From positions 10,497 to 31,899 of the forward strand of contig JAMDAJ010000045.1 in NCBI GenBank assembly GCA_023485925.1: 21,403 nucleotides of DNA, read 5' to 3'. The translations under genes and the position numbers were made by a program. This DNA comes from Patescibacteria group bacterium. GTDB taxonomy: Bacteria; Patescibacteriota; Doudnabacteria; UBA920; 2-01-FULL-50-11. How positions within the stretch are numbered: the first letter of the stretch is position 1; each line of letters starts with the position of its first letter. The notes below the pieces were generated by a model. It was not told the DNA's origin. It saw only the letters and a program-made list of their open reading frames with translations, and ran no database searches. Below, piece by piece: positions 1 to 6,259 of the stretch.

Positions 1-606
1 GGCAGGATTTCTTTTGGAAAAACCAAAATCAACGGGCTTTCGACTGATAAAATCGCGCGTTTGGGCATCTTGATGGCTTTTCAGTCCCCCCAAAGCGTTC
101 CCGGAGTGTCGGCGGCGCACCTTATAAAACTTGCCTCCCGCGACGCAGAATCTCAAACCGCCGTCCGACTGGCTAGCATCAATAAAAAACTGGCCGAAGC
201 CACCCAAGCTCTCAATCTCCCAAAAAAATTTTTGGGCCGCTCGCTTAACGAAGAATTTTCCGGCGGGGAAAAAAAGAAAACCGAAATTTTACAGCTCTCG
301 CTGCTTGCCCCTAAGCTCGCCATTTTGGACGAGGTTGATTCCGGCTTGGATGTGGATGCCTTGAAACTTGTTGGCAAGCAAATCGGAAAATTGCAAAAAA
401 GAGGCGTGGGCGTGCTCATCATCACCCATTACCCGAGGATTTTAAAATATGTAAAATCGGATTTTGTTCATATCCTGCAAAATGGCCAAATCGTCCGCTC
501 GGGGACAGATAAACTTGCGGATGAAATTGAGCGCGAAGGCTATGATAAAAAGAAATCCATACACGATTTTCGCAATAAGTCTATTTTTCACGGCCGTGAA
601 AAATAG
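1..606 (+). CDS. sufC: SufC, ABC-type ATPase of the SUF iron-sulfur assembly complex (5' end missing)
   Basis: SufC is the cytoplasmic ATPase that binds SufB (and SufD where present) and drives Fe-S cluster assembly on the scaffold. The reading frame is open from base 1, so the window begins inside the gene; 201 residues are visible against about 250 for the family, and the Walker A loop lies upstream. Visible parts are the Q-loop (MAFQSPQ, near residue 28), the SufC-style stretch following it (SVPGVS), the ABC signature region (EFSGGEKKKTEILQL), Walker B with D-loop (LAILDEVDSGLDVDAL) and the switch histidine in ITHYPRIL. The FSGGEKK signature and DEVDSGLD are typical of SufC rather than of transporters. 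It is followed by sufB on the same strand after a minus-strand gene. The family call is very secure. Confidence 0.95.
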   Translation, partial: GRISFGKTKINGLSTDKIARLGILMAFQSPQSVPGVSAAHLIKLASRDAESQTAVRLASINKKLAEATQALNLPKKFLGRSLNEEFSGGEKKKTEILQLSLLAPKLAILDEVDSGLDVDALKLVGKQIGKLQKRGVGVLIITHYPRILKYVKSDFVHILQNGQIVRSGTDKLADEIEREGYDKKKSIHDFRNKSIFHGREK

Positions 607-613
607 ACGCGCC

Positions 614-639
614 AAAATAAAAGAACGGCTAAGCCGTTC
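614..639 (-). terminator. Intrinsic terminator of the first receiver-like cassette gene
   Basis: Read on the minus strand, a 7-bp perfect stem (gaacggc / gccgttc, 623-639, 3-nt loop) is followed by a T-rich run (ttttatttt). On the plus strand the hairpin is followed by ggaag, so it should stop only minus-strand transcription and let sufC-to-sufB readthrough pass. It starts about 25 bases beyond the minus-strand stop codon and 16 bases after the sufC stop. Confidence 0.75.
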
Positions 640-664
640 GGAAGATGATTGCCGCAAGGCGCGC

Positions 665-1039
665 TTACTTGTCGTGCCAATGGTGCGCGGCGTGCGCCAG
701 CACCCGACACAACTCGTCCATCTCAAAAGGCGGCCCCTGCAAAACATCATAGCCGCCGACGTTCAAGACTTCGGCCCAGAGCCGATCGTCGGCCTGCGGG
801 CAGACGACGATGACGAGCGGTGACGGCTCGAGTTTGTTCGCCGCCTTCAGAACCTGTTTCCAGTCGCCGTCGGGAAGTGTCCGCCGGCAAATGACCACGT
901 TTTTGTCGTCGATTGCGTCCCGCCCCGCTTCGATGGAAAGAACCGTGAAGATGTCCCAGTACGGAGCGCGCAAGAATTGCCTGAGCATTGCGTCGTCTCC
1001 GCCATAATTACTGATGAGGAGAAGCCTCGTTTTTGACAT
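665..1039 (-). CDS. Stand-alone degenerate response-regulator receiver (pseudo-receiver) protein
   Basis: A 124-aa protein with the length and layout of one CheY-like receiver domain and no output domain. Hydrophobic strand 1 is RLLLIS (residues 5-10). Strand 3 plus following loop is VVICRRTLPDGDW (48-60). Strand 4 is LVIVVC (75-80), followed by an alpha4/beta5-like GGYDVLQGPPF (95-105) resembling the receiver pattern ending in KPF. The usual acidic pocket after strand 1 is replaced by SNY, the phospho-acceptor position in strand 3 appears to be Cys/Arg, and the conserved Lys before PF is missing. It should therefore not be phosphorylated in the usual way. The start at 1039 is chosen because ccggagg lies 5-9 bases upstream; an earlier ATG at 1063 lacks this. 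It lies antisense between sufC and sufB with its own promoter and terminator. The partner and function are unknown. Confidence 0.7.
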   Translation of the reverse strand: MSKTRLLLISNYGGDDAMLRQFLRAPYWDIFTVLSIEAGRDAIDDKNVVICRRTLPDGDWKQVLKAANKLEPSPLVIVVCPQADDRLWAEVLNVGGYDVLQGPPFEMDELCRVLAHAAHHWHDK

Positions 1040-1066
1040 GGAACCTCCGGACAAATTTGTCATAAA

Positions 1067-1095
1067 ATCCTAACTGAAATTTTCGTTAAAGTCAA
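1067..1095 (-). promoter_or_regulatory. Sigma70-type promoter of the first receiver-like gene, overlapping the sufB start
   Basis: On the minus strand: TTGACT (1095-1090), a 17-bp spacer, TAGGAT (1072-1067), then about 28 bases to the start codon with a GGAGG ribosome binding site. The -35 box shares a base with the sufB ATG at 1095, so RNA polymerase bound here would sit over the 5' end of sufB. Confidence 0.7.
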
Positions 1096-2525
1096 TGCCT
1101 AAAGCCCACAATCAATATACGACTCAAAACCCCCTCCGGCTGCGAAAACAGCGGCAGGAGATTTTTTCCGATGCATCGGCAGGGCGCATTAAACGCCTGC
1201 CAAAGGGGCTTTCCCGCCGGATGGTCGAGCAAATTTCCTGGGAAAAATCCGAGCCGGAATGGATGCTTAAAAAACGCCTTCTGGCCTACGAATTCTTCCA
1301 AAAAAAACCCATGCCGACCTGGGGGGTTGATCTTTCAGCGCTGGATTTTTCCAAAATCAATTTTTTCCAACGCGCCACCGAAGCCAAATATGACACTTGG
1401 AAAAATGTGCCTAAAGAAATAAAAAATACTTTTGAAAAAATCGGCGTGCCGCAGGCTGAAAGAAAATACCTAGCCGGCGTAGTGGGACAATACGACAGCG
1501 AAGGCTTTTACAACCGGCTAAAAGCGCAGTGGGGAAAGCGGGGCGTAATTTTCTGCGACACGGACACTGCCCTGCAAAAATATCCCGATCTGGTCAAAGA
1601 ATACTTTATGACCCGCTGCGTGCCGATTGCCGACCATAAATTCGCCGCGCTTCACGGCGCGGTGTGGAGCGGAGGATCGTTTTTATACGTGCCGGCCGGT
1701 GTAAAAATAAATTTTCCGGTACAGACGTATTTTCGGATGAATGCCCGCGCCTCCGGGCAGTTCGAGCATACCTTGATAATCGTCGAAGAGGGCGCGGAGA
1801 TGCAATACATCGAAGGCTGCACCGCACCGATTTACAACACCGATGCTCTGCACTCGGCCGTGGTGGAAATTTTCGTAAAAAAAGGCGCGCGCTGCCGCTA
1901 CACCACGGTGCAGAACTGGAGTAAGGACGTCTACAATCTTAATACCAAGCGCAGCATCGTGGCGGAGGAGGGCGTCCAGGAATGGGTGGGCGGAAGTTTG
2001 GGCAGTAAAATTTCGATGTTGTATCCCTGCACCATCCTTGCTGGTCGTAAGGCGAGAGCTGATCATCTGAATATTTCCCTCGCCGGTCCCGGACAGATAA
2101 AGGACACCGGCGCCAAAGTCATTCATGGCGCCCCGGATACTGCCTCGACTATCATCTCCAAATCCATCGCTTTTGGCGGCGGCAAATCGGTTTTTCGGGG
2201 ACTTGTCCAAATCGCGAAAGGCGCGAAAAATTCCAAAGCTCACATGCAATGTGACAGTTTGATTTCCGATAACAGATCCTCGTGCGAAGCGGTCCCACAA
2301 ATCAAAATTTTTGAAAATGATGTGTCAGTGGCGCATGAAGCCAAAGTTGGAAAAATCTCCGAAGAACAGATATTCTATCTTATGTCGCGCGGACTGACTG
2401 AGCAGCAAGCCACTAACCTCATTGTGCAGGGATTCAGAGGGAAGGAAGTCAAAGAGCTGCCGCTGGAATACGCGGTGGAGCTGAACCGGCTCATTCAGCT
2501 TGAAATGACGGGGAGTGTGGGATAA
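1095..2525 (+). CDS. sufB: SufB, Fe-S cluster assembly scaffold
   Basis: SufB is the beta-helix scaffold on which clusters are built with sulfur from SufS and energy from SufC. At 476 aa it is the normal length. Family signatures are AALHGAVWSGGSFLYVP (residues 184-200), EGCTAPIYNTDALHSAVVEI (240-259), NWSKDVYNLNTKRS (274-287), the QCDSLISDNRSSC stretch (385-397) and VAHEAKVGKISEEQIFYLMSRG (412-433). By family comparison, C397 and H414 match the cysteine and histidine implicated in cluster building in E. coli SufB; that mapping is from memory. No good Shine-Dalgarno precedes the ATG, as for most genes here. No sufD is found beside it. The next plus-strand gene is a kinase-fold protein and then sufS. 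Confidence 0.96.
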   Translation: MPKAHNQYTTQNPLRLRKQRQEIFSDASAGRIKRLPKGLSRRMVEQISWEKSEPEWMLKKRLLAYEFFQKKPMPTWGVDLSALDFSKINFFQRATEAKYDTWKNVPKEIKNTFEKIGVPQAERKYLAGVVGQYDSEGFYNRLKAQWGKRGVIFCDTDTALQKYPDLVKEYFMTRCVPIADHKFAALHGAVWSGGSFLYVPAGVKINFPVQTYFRMNARASGQFEHTLIIVEEGAEMQYIEGCTAPIYNTDALHSAVVEIFVKKGARCRYTTVQNWSKDVYNLNTKRSIVAEEGVQEWVGGSLGSKISMLYPCTILAGRKARADHLNISLAGPGQIKDTGAKVIHGAPDTASTIISKSIAFGGGKSVFRGLVQIAKGAKNSKAHMQCDSLISDNRSSCEAVPQIKIFENDVSVAHEAKVGKISEEQIFYLMSRGLTEQQATNLIVQGFRGKEVKELPLEYAVELNRLIQLEMTGSVG

Positions 2526-2551
2526 AAAAAGAACCAAGATTCACCTGGTTC
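2524..2551 (-). terminator. Intrinsic terminator of the second cassette gene, containing its stop codon
   Basis: On the minus strand a 6-bp stem (gaacca / tggttc, 2551-2531) is followed by a run of seven T. The TGA stop of the minus-strand gene (2541-2543) lies in the hairpin loop. The hairpin begins 5 bases after the sufB stop. There is no T-run on the plus-strand side, so it is polar for the minus strand. Confidence 0.75.
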
Positions 2552-2921
2552 GCCACTCAGAAGGTAGCAGCCGGCATACCTCTTTCGCCAAATCGGAACA
2601 GTTGAAAGTCCCCTCTTCCTTCCCTCTGAATCCAGCGTAAAAATCTATACTCGGAATGTCGCCGAGCCCAATGCTGACTACCGGCAGGTCAGCACAGGCA
2701 CACGCCGCCAGCTCCTTGATTTCCGCAAGGTTTGGTTTTTCTCCAAACCTCGGGTACGGCACCGCCAGGGCGAAGAGGTCTGCGCGCATTGCTGGCAAAG
2801 AATCCCAGAAAGCGTTTTCGTAATCGGTCACTTCCGATCGAGCCGGATAGCCCAACTTGCCGAGAAACGCACTGATATCCCTGCAAGCCCGCAAGGAATG
2901 TCCCGCCACGAGAATGAACAT
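2541..2921 (-). CDS. Uncharacterised 126-aa protein, possibly a second receiver-like (alpha/beta) domain
   Basis: I do not recognise this protein by family. It begins directly with a hydrophobic strand (MFILVAG), then a helix-like stretch, an ADLFALAVPYP segment (about 46-56) where strand 3 of a receiver would fall, LPVVSIGLGD (78-87) resembling strand 4, and a C-terminal helix (DLAKEVCRLL). Length and strand-helix rhythm match the 124-aa receiver-like protein at 665-1039, but no phosphorylation residues are evident. There are five cysteines in a short cytoplasmic protein. The start at 2921 is supported by gggaggaaac just upstream. It lies antisense between sufB and the kinase-fold gene, with its own promoter and terminator. 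The receiver-like fold is a guess from pattern and length; a structure prediction would settle it. Confidence 0.55.
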   Translation of the reverse strand: MFILVAGHSLRACRDISAFLGKLGYPARSEVTDYENAFWDSLPAMRADLFALAVPYPRFGEKPNLAEIKELAACACADLPVVSIGLGDIPSIDFYAGFRGKEEGTFNCSDLAKEVCRLLPSEWRTR

Positions 2922-2950
2922 TGTTTCCTCCCGAAAAAAAGATTCTTATA

Positions 2951-2979
2951 ATCCTAACAGCTCCTGTCCTTAAAAGCAA
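2951..2979 (-). promoter_or_regulatory. Promoter of the second cassette gene with extended -10
   Basis: On the minus strand: TTGCTT (2979-2974), a 17-bp spacer, TGT directly before TAGGAT (2956-2951), then a strong ribosome binding site (gggagg) and ATG at 2921. The core resembles the promoter at 1067-1095: both contain GTTAGGATT. The kinase-fold gene on the other strand starts only 8 bases beyond the -35 box. Confidence 0.65.
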
Positions 2980-2986
2980 GTTTAAA

Positions 2987-3949
2987 ATGCCCACCCGCAA
3001 CTACACCCCGCCGGGAATTAAAAGAGCAGAATTGGAGGAAATTTTTCGGCGCGCGCTCCCGGACGAAACAATAGTCACGGCCGAAATTGCCGGGCACGGC
3101 TCCACGAATCTGGTCTATAAAGTCGCATGCGGCAAAAATTTTTACATTTTGAAAATTGCCTACCAACCGAGCCGCCTGCCGGCAAAAAGCATCGAAAAAG
3201 AAGTAAGCTTACTACAGCGCTTCGCCGGTCAAAACCTGGCCTTGCCCATTCCCCAAATCATCTGGTCCGGTTTTACGCCGAACGGACTGCCGGCACTGGT
3301 CGAAACATTCATCTTCGGCGAGCATTTGGAAAATCTACTGCCCAACGCCTCTAATCGAACGGAAATAGCGCAAATTTTAGGGAAATTCACCGCCGAGTTC
3401 CACCAAAGCACGGAGCCATACATCAGCGAGTTCAAAGCCGACCGACCTGATTTCCCAAGCTTCGCCGAGTACACCGCCTCGATGCTCAAAAAATGGGAAC
3501 CGAACCTGCGTAAAGCCCGACATATCCCACAAACCGACATCTCCAAAGCTTGCCGAACCGTCTCCGTCTCCCTGCCGTTTTTTGCCGAAACCCGCTGGCC
3601 CTACGTGCACGCCGATATCAGCCAGGAAAATCTTTTTGGCAAGCTCGAAAACGGAAAAATCGAACTCACCGGACTTTGCGACTTTGAAAACGTCATGACC
3701 GCGCCGCCGGAATACGAGTTTGCCACCTTAAGCGACACGATTTTCATATTTTATCCCGAAATGGAACAGCCGTTTTATGAAAGCTACGCTCGCTGCCGAC
3801 CACTGCCGAACAATTTCGAAAAGCGCCTGCGCGCCGTAAATCTTTTTCGGGCATTGCGCTACATCCGGAGATCCGTAGAATATAATGAGACCCATTACTT
3901 TGAGCACGATTTGAAGTTTTTAAATCGCTGGATTAAAAAAACCGCCTAG
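2987..3949 (+). CDS. Aminoglycoside phosphotransferase (APH)-fold small-molecule kinase
   Basis: A 320-aa protein of the APH/choline-kinase superfamily, which transfers the ATP gamma-phosphate to small molecules. Seen in the sequence: a nucleotide-binding N-lobe with GHGSTNLVYKV (about residues 37-47) and a strand-3 lysine in FYILKIA; a catalytic loop VHADISQENLF matching HxDxxxxN; and the metal-binding CDFENV shortly after. Both active-site motifs are intact, so it is probably active. The substrate cannot be read from the sequence, and a resistance role should not be assumed. The ATG at 2987 is preferred over in-frame upstream codons because the domain begins soon after it. It occupies the place between sufB and sufS where sufD often lies in other bacteria. 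Its TAG stop shares a palindrome with the converging minus-strand gene. Confidence 0.85.
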   Translation: MPTRNYTPPGIKRAELEEIFRRALPDETIVTAEIAGHGSTNLVYKVACGKNFYILKIAYQPSRLPAKSIEKEVSLLQRFAGQNLALPIPQIIWSGFTPNGLPALVETFIFGEHLENLLPNASNRTEIAQILGKFTAEFHQSTEPYISEFKADRPDFPSFAEYTASMLKKWEPNLRKARHIPQTDISKACRTVSVSLPFFAETRWPYVHADISQENLFGKLENGKIELTGLCDFENVMTAPPEYEFATLSDTIFIFYPEMEQPFYESYARCRPLPNNFEKRLRAVNLFRALRYIRRSVEYNETHYFEHDLKFLNRWIKKTA

Positions 3950-3953
3950 GCGG
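3935..3953 (-). terminator. Palindromic terminator sharing the stop codons of two converging genes
   Basis: The 12-base perfect palindrome ccgcctaggcgg (3942-3953) is followed on the minus strand by seven T. The central CTAG supplies the TAG stop of the plus-strand kinase gene (3947-3949) and of the minus-strand gene (3946-3948), so the two coding regions overlap by 4 bases tail to tail. The stem is short (4-5 bp), so termination may be weak. Confidence 0.55.
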
Positions 3954-4323
3954 CTCGAAGCTGGGCGATCAAGTCGCAGGGCGGCTGAACATTTGGGTAT
4001 CCTTTCGGCTGTTCTTCGGCGAAGCTCATCTCTAGATGCGCGGTCAGATCGAACTCAGGAGAATCGACACCCGACTCCTCTCCGTTGAAACCGATGCGCA
4101 TCAGGCGCAAATGCGGGTGTAGGTTCTTGAGAAGCCGCAACCCCTCAAGGCTATAACATTGGTCGTCCATGAAGATTATCCAACTCACCCGCGAGTCCGC
4201 CCGAAGACGCTCCAGAACGCCCTCAAATTGAAAGGTTGTGAAGGTGATGAACCCTGTTTCGTCCAGGGCCTGCGCTAGTCTGATTTTGGGATAAAAATCA
4301 ATTCCGACAAGGATTACATGCAT
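3946..4323 (-). CDS. Uncharacterised 125-aa receiver-like protein
   Basis: The third small minus-strand gene inside the SUF locus. The pattern fits a receiver-type alpha/beta domain: strand 1 VILVGID (residues 3-9), a helix with KIRLAQALDETG, strand 3 SWIIFMDD (about 47-54), then SLEGLRLLKNLHP like the helix after the phospho-acceptor loop, and LRLMRIGF as strand 4. Unlike the protein at 665-1039, it keeps acidic residues near the end of strand 3 (MDD), but the Ser/Thr and Lys landmarks are not obvious. The ATG at 4323 is chosen because tgggggaaaat lies immediately upstream; the longer frame to 4461 would overlap sufS extensively. Function unknown. The fold assignment is by pattern only. Confidence 0.55.
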   Translation of the reverse strand: MHVILVGIDFYPKIRLAQALDETGFITFTTFQFEGVLERLRADSRVSWIIFMDDQCYSLEGLRLLKNLHPHLRLMRIGFNGEESGVDSPEFDLTAHLEMSFAEEQPKGYPNVQPPCDLIAQLRAA

Positions 4324-4343
4324 ATTTTCCCCCAGTTTGGAAC

Positions 4344-4372
4344 ATTCTAACACTTTTCCATCCATGCAAAAA
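4344..4372 (-). promoter_or_regulatory. Extended -10 promoter of the third cassette gene, overlapping the sufS start
   Basis: On the minus strand, TGT stands directly before TAGAAT (4349-4344). The -35 at 17 bp spacing (TTTTTG, 4372-4367) is poor, so the extended -10 would carry recognition. The sufS ATG (4364) lies in the spacer on the other strand. Confidence 0.5.
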
Positions 4373-5590
4373 GCTATCATCTGGCCGCCGTATCTTCTCC
4401 CCATTCTCTCCCGTAAAACCCGCGGGCGGCCTTTGGTGTATTTAGATTCCGCCGCCACCACGCAAAAACCCTATGAGGTGATTTCGGCCGTCTCCGATTT
4501 CTATGCGGAGCATAATGCCAACACTCGCCGCGGCATTCATGAGCTCTCGGAAGAGGCCACGGAACTTTATGAAAAAACCCGCGACATTGTCAAGAATTTT
4601 TTACGCGCTAAACACCGCGAGGAGATAATTTTTACTTCCGGCACCACGGAAGGATTGAACCTGCTGGCTTTCGGTTTGGCCGGCGAGCTTGGGCGCGGCG
4701 ATGAGATACTGCTGACCGAAGCCGAGCACCATTCCAATATCGTGCCTTGGCAAATCGTCGCCAAAGAGCGGCATCTAAAAATTAAATTTGCTCCGGTCAA
4801 AGCGGATGGGCGCCTCGACCTAAACGCTTATAAAAAACTTCTCAACCGCCGGACCAAAATCGTCTCCATAACTCACGCCTCCAACGTCACCGGCGCTATC
4901 ACACCGCTTGATAAGCTTGTTCCGGCCGCGCATAAAATCGGCGCGCTTATCATCGTGGACGCGGCACAGTCTGTTGCCCATCTCCCTCTGAATGTGCAAA
5001 AACTGGACTGCGATTTCCTGGTTTTTTCCGGGCACAAACTTTACGGCCCCACCGGCGTCGGGGTGCTTTACGGCAAAAAACGCTTGCTAGAGAAACTCAC
5101 CCCTCGAAGATACGGCGGCCAGATGATAGAACAGGTTAAGAAGAATAAAACCACGCTTGCCGAATTGCCAGCGCGTCTTGAGGGCGGCACCATGCCGATT
5201 GCCGAGATCGTAGGATTAGGTGAGGCGATAAACTTTCTTCGCAACTTTGGCTGGCAAAAAATCAAGACGCACGACCAAGGCTTGTGCGAGTACGGCTTAA
5301 AACGGCTTTCGACCATACCTGATTTGCGTCTCCTTGGTCCGACTGACTTTAAAAATCGCCTGCCCATTTTTAGCTTCACAATTTCCGGCATACCCGCCCA
5401 CGACCTGGCCACTCTGCTTGATGAAGCCGGCATTGCGGTCCGTGCGGGACATCACTGCGCCGAGGTTCTTCACACCGCCCTTCACGTTTTAGTCTCCGCG
5501 CGAGCAAGCTGTGCGCTCTACACCAGCCGCGCTGACATTGATGCGCTGATTGAACGGCTGCTGGAAATTAAAGCCATCTTCCATGGATAA
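4364..5590 (+). CDS. sufS: SufS, PLP-dependent cysteine desulfurase
   Basis: SufS removes sulfur from L-cysteine as an enzyme-bound persulfide and hands it to SufU. From the ATG at 4364 the protein is 408 aa, normal for group II desulfurases. Seen: LVYLDSAATTQKP (residues 24-36), TSGTTEGLN (91-99), EHHSNIVPW (121-129), DAAQSVAH (199-206), the PLP lysine K225 in SGHKLYGPTG, and the catalytic cysteine C365 in RAGHHCAE. The family usually begins with a charged helix leading into DFPIL. Here the N-terminus reads MQKAIIWPPYLLPILS, and its coding bases 4374-4397 are an exact inverted copy of bases 5106-5129 in the same gene. A TTG start at 4337 is possible but has no support. The stop overlaps the sufU start by 8 bases, implying translational coupling. 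Confidence 0.95.
   Translation: MQKAIIWPPYLLPILSRKTRGRPLVYLDSAATTQKPYEVISAVSDFYAEHNANTRRGIHELSEEATELYEKTRDIVKNFLRAKHREEIIFTSGTTEGLNLLAFGLAGELGRGDEILLTEAEHHSNIVPWQIVAKERHLKIKFAPVKADGRLDLNAYKKLLNRRTKIVSITHASNVTGAITPLDKLVPAAHKIGALIIVDAAQSVAHLPLNVQKLDCDFLVFSGHKLYGPTGVGVLYGKKRLLEKLTPRRYGGQMIEQVKKNKTTLAELPARLEGGTMPIAEIVGLGEAINFLRNFGWQKIKTHDQGLCEYGLKRLSTIPDLRLLGPTDFKNRLPIFSFTISGIPAHDLATLLDEAGIAVRAGHHCAEVLHTALHVLVSARASCALYTSRADIDALIERLLEIKAIFHG
4374..4397 (+). repeat. 24-bp inverted repeat, left copy (5' end of sufS)
   Basis: This segment is the exact reverse complement of 5106-5129; the match ends sharply on both sides. It encodes residues AIIWPPYLL of SufS, whereas the right copy encodes RRYGGQMI in the conserved mid-region. 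The right copy is the native one because it encodes family-conserved sequence; this copy appears to be derived from it. Confidence 0.85.
5106..5129 (-). repeat. 24-bp inverted repeat, right copy (middle of sufS)
   Basis: This is the partner of 4374-4397 in opposite orientation, with 708 bases between the arms. It encodes the conserved GGQMI region of SufS on the plus strand. Confidence 0.85.
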
Positions 5591-5957
5591 TCACGCTGTT
5601 TACCGCGAGGAGCTTTTGGAGCATTACCGCCACCCGCAAAACTTTGGCCGGATGAAAAAAGCCGACCAACAGGCGCATATTTCAAATCCGCTTTGTGGCG
5701 ACGAAATTACGCTGCAATTGAAATTTGATAGATCCGGACAGGTGGCAGAGGTAAAATTCGAGGGCAGGGGCTGTGCCTTATCAATCGCGGCCGCTTCGGT
5801 CTTCACGGAATTTTTAAAAGATAGATCTAAAAAACAACTGCAAAATATTCCGAACGGAAAAATCGAAAAACTCCTAGATATCAAAGTCAGTCCTGCCCGC
5901 AAAAAATGCGTGCAACTGCCCTACGCCGCTTTGCGAAAGATTTTCTTAAAACAATGA
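5583..5957 (+). CDS. sufU: SufU/IscU-like sulfur acceptor or scaffold
   Basis: SufU accepts persulfide sulfur from SufS in organisms lacking the Isc system. The 124-aa protein starts at ATG 5583, inside the end of sufS. Metal and sulfur ligands are all present: C38 and D40 in NPLCGDEI, C64 in GRGCALSIAAAS, and C109 in PARKKCVQLPYAAL. HYRHPQNFG (residues 15-23) is the usual N-terminal signature. It is shorter than typical SufU (around 145 aa): the stretch between the second and third cysteine is short, so it may lack the insertion that separates SufU from IscU. Its pairing with SufS favours the SufU role. The TGA stop overlaps the next gene's ATG (ATGA). Confidence 0.9.
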   Translation: MDNHAVYREELLEHYRHPQNFGRMKKADQQAHISNPLCGDEITLQLKFDRSGQVAEVKFEGRGCALSIAAASVFTEFLKDRSKKQLQNIPNGKIEKLLDIKVSPARKKCVQLPYAALRKIFLKQ

Positions 5958-6244
5958 CCAAGGAAGAGGCGCTTAAAAAAATCAACCAAATTCCCGATCC
6001 CGACATCGGCATTTCGCTCGTGGAACTGGGCCTGATCTATGACGTGAAGGTCGCGGGCGATACGATCGAGGTCCTAATGACCTTAACTACGCCGTTTTGC
6101 CCGCTGGCCGGCACTTTGGAAAAACAGATCAAACAAAAACTCGGAGGCAGGCACAAGGTGCAAGTGAGTTTTACTTTCGATCCGCCCTGGTCGATTGACA
6201 AAATCTCGGAAGCGGCTAAGCTTAAATTAGGATTGCTTACATAA
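5954..6244 (+). CDS. DUF59/MIP18-family Fe-S assembly factor (SufT-like)
   Basis: A 96-aa single-domain protein of the MIP18/PaaD/SufT family (Pfam PF01883 type), which helps mature or deliver Fe-S clusters to client proteins. Seen: an N-terminal helix, IPDPDIGISLVELGLIYDV (residues 12-30), which is the strongest family signature, a strand-rich middle, and TTPFCPLAG with the single conserved cysteine. The C-terminal FDPPWSIDKIS is also typical. The start is set at 5954 because it overlaps the sufU stop as ATGA. The longer frame from 5906 would lie within sufU. SufT proper can carry extra N-terminal domains; this one does not, so I leave the symbol blank. Confidence 0.9.
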   Translation: MTKEEALKKINQIPDPDIGISLVELGLIYDVKVAGDTIEVLMTLTTPFCPLAGTLEKQIKQKLGGRHKVQVSFTFDPPWSIDKISEAAKLKLGLLT

Positions 6245-6259
6245 TTCACAATCAAACTC

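Noticed and set aside
442..750. Minus-strand frame of about 100 aa across the sufC end
   Set aside because: It covers the sufC 3' end, the terminator and the end of the receiver-like gene, with no recognisable protein pattern.
1683..2300. 205-aa minus-strand frame opposite sufB
   Set aside because: A shadow of the strongly conserved sufB frame; composition and motifs do not resemble a protein.
2987..3949. Aminoglycoside resistance gene
   Set aside because: The fold and active site match the superfamily, but nothing shows an antibiotic substrate and the context is metabolic.
3946..4461. Longer start for the third small minus-strand gene
   Set aside because: It would extend about 100 bases into sufS, over the inverted repeat; the start at 4323 has a purine-rich ribosome binding site.
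4374..5129. Invertible promoter or gene switch between the 24-bp inverted repeats
   Set aside because: Inversion between the arms would destroy sufS and there is no recombinase gene nearby, so a functional switch is unlikely.
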